In this document: positions 50,737-51,237 of the stretch, one piece after another
How positions within the stretch are numbered: the first letter of the stretch is position 1
Layout of the letters: every line of letters begins with the position of its first letter
DNA from: an uncultured Pseudomonadota bacterium
GTDB lineage: Bacteria; Bdellovibrionota_B; Oligoflexia; Oligoflexales; CAIYRB01
Direction of reading: 5' to 3'
Assembly (NCBI GenBank): GCA_903915625.1
Contig: CAIWTN010000223.1
Coordinates: 1-51,237, forward strand
DNA: 51,237 bases
The notes under the pieces: generated by a model
Told to the model about the DNA's origin: nothing
Database searches by the model: none
The model's input: the letters and a program-made list of their open reading frames with translations, nothing else
Position numbers and translations under genes: made by a program

Positions 50737-51237
50737 ATGGCTAGATTCTCGAAAAACTTCTACTTCGCAAGTATGGCTTACTTGTTTAGCGTGTGGTTCG
50801 CCATGCCGCAGACAGCATTAGCTCAGAGCGGAAGCTATACTCTGTCTTACTCGGGACGTCTGACTCAAGCCGATGGTGCGCCAGTGAGTGGACCTGTCGA
50901 TGTTACAGTTAAGTTTTGGAGCGCGGCCGAAGCGGGCAACACGCTAGGAGCCCCGATTGAGTTAACTAACATCACGCTAAATCAAGGTGTGTTTACACTC
51001 GCACTCGATCTGAATCCGGCGCAAATTACCGCAGTGTTTGGCCAAGGCGCAGATCCCGTATTTATCGAGATCACGGCAGCTGGAAAGATATACCCAAGGC
51101 AGCAGTATAGTTATGTGCCCTTGGCGTTAAGAGTACCAGTCGATGGTAAGACGTTGGCGTTCGATGCTGACGGTCAGCTAGCTCTCTCGCTAACTAGTCA
51201 ACCAAGTGCAAATCAATTTCTAACCAAAGATAATAAC
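50737..51237 (+). CDS. Secreted protein with SGRL/PVSGPVD domain, cut by the right window edge
   Basis: A frame from the ATG at 50737 is open to the last base (167 codons visible). It begins with a signal peptide (about 1-30, ending Ala-Leu-Ala). The following domain (about 38-125) reads LSYSGRLTQADGAPVSGPVDVTVKFW...GVFTLAL...YPRQQY, the same pattern as the protein at 23837. Such domains often start long surface or fibre-like proteins with repeats, so the gene may continue far beyond the window. The region 50489-50736 before it has no gene that I can see and must hold its promoter. Confidence 0.75.
   Translation, partial: MARFSKNFYFASMAYLFSVWFAMPQTALAQSGSYTLSYSGRLTQADGAPVSGPVDVTVKFWSAAEAGNTLGAPIELTNITLNQGVFTLALDLNPAQITAVFGQGADPVFIEITAAGKIYPRQQYSYVPLALRVPVDGKTLAFDADGQLALSLTSQPSANQFLTKDNN

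Noticed and set aside
1-51237. CRISPR array, rRNA operon, insertion sequence or prophage
   Set aside because: No regularly spaced repeats, rRNA-like text, transposase, integrase or phage structural genes were seen on either strand.

Overview
This 51 kb window looks like chromosomal DNA of a Gram-negative, predator- or deltaproteobacteria-like bacterium; a member of the Bdellovibrionota/Oligoflexia is my best guess. That is inference: no rRNA is present. It rests on the many lipoproteins and outer-membrane-type proteins, an HD-GYP phosphodiesterase, a dnaG-rpoD-tRNA block, QueH-type queuosine synthesis, and many lineage-specific secreted proteins. There is no phage, insertion sequence or CRISPR array. 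Both ends of the window cut through secreted-protein genes (1-289 on the minus strand and 50737-51237 on the plus strand).

Layout. 0-8.4 kb: a cut secreted protein, a 3'-truncated ferritin-like gene, an HD-GYP phosphodiesterase, a small cysteine-rich secreted protein, dihydrofolate reductase, an M48-type lipoprotein protease, a degenerate sensor-kinase-like membrane protein, and methylmalonyl-CoA epimerase. 8.7-16.8 kb: an envelope block with a polytopic membrane protein, a lipoprotein, a leftward run of four exported proteins (beta-barrel, lipoprotein, CsgG/LpoB-like plus barrel, TPR lipoprotein), and a divergent single-pass inner-membrane protein with a large periplasmic part. Together these look like parts of an uncharacterised trans-envelope complex. 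16.8-30.7 kb: mostly metabolism and housekeeping (serA, a SrkA-like kinase, an exported GH1 glycosidase, an M3 oligopeptidase, ilvE, a HAD phosphatase, an RluA-type pseudouridine synthase, a CPA2 antiporter, queH). 30.9-37.2 kb: a GST-like protein, a Tat-exported FAD oxidoreductase, a SRAP-domain DNA-repair protein next to a stand-alone helical-repeat protein, and a permuted methyltransferase.

37.3-40.5 kb holds a lipoprotein with a MACPF-like pore-forming signature, two tandem XRE regulators that are clear paralogues, a small hypothetical gene and tRNA-Ile2(CAU). This runs into rpoD, whose product has a lysine-rich histone-H1-like N-terminal extension of about 205 residues, and dnaG. 45-49 kb: a secreted protein, yajQ, ychF, and a lipoprotein that joins a TPR-like region to a SecDF-head domain. 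49.2-50.5 kb: a solitary AAA ATPase/DUF4143 gene with a PD-(D/E)XK-like tail. It is flanked by 38-bp imperfect direct repeats and driven by a near-consensus promoter lying inside a 15+15 bp perfect inverted repeat that also covers the start codon.

The best candidates for something new are (1) the repeat-flanked DUF4143 module with its operator-like palindrome and predicted leaderless transcript, (2) the MACPF-like lipoprotein, and (3) the envelope cluster at 11.0-16.8 kb. All family assignments come from reading motifs by eye; no database search was run.
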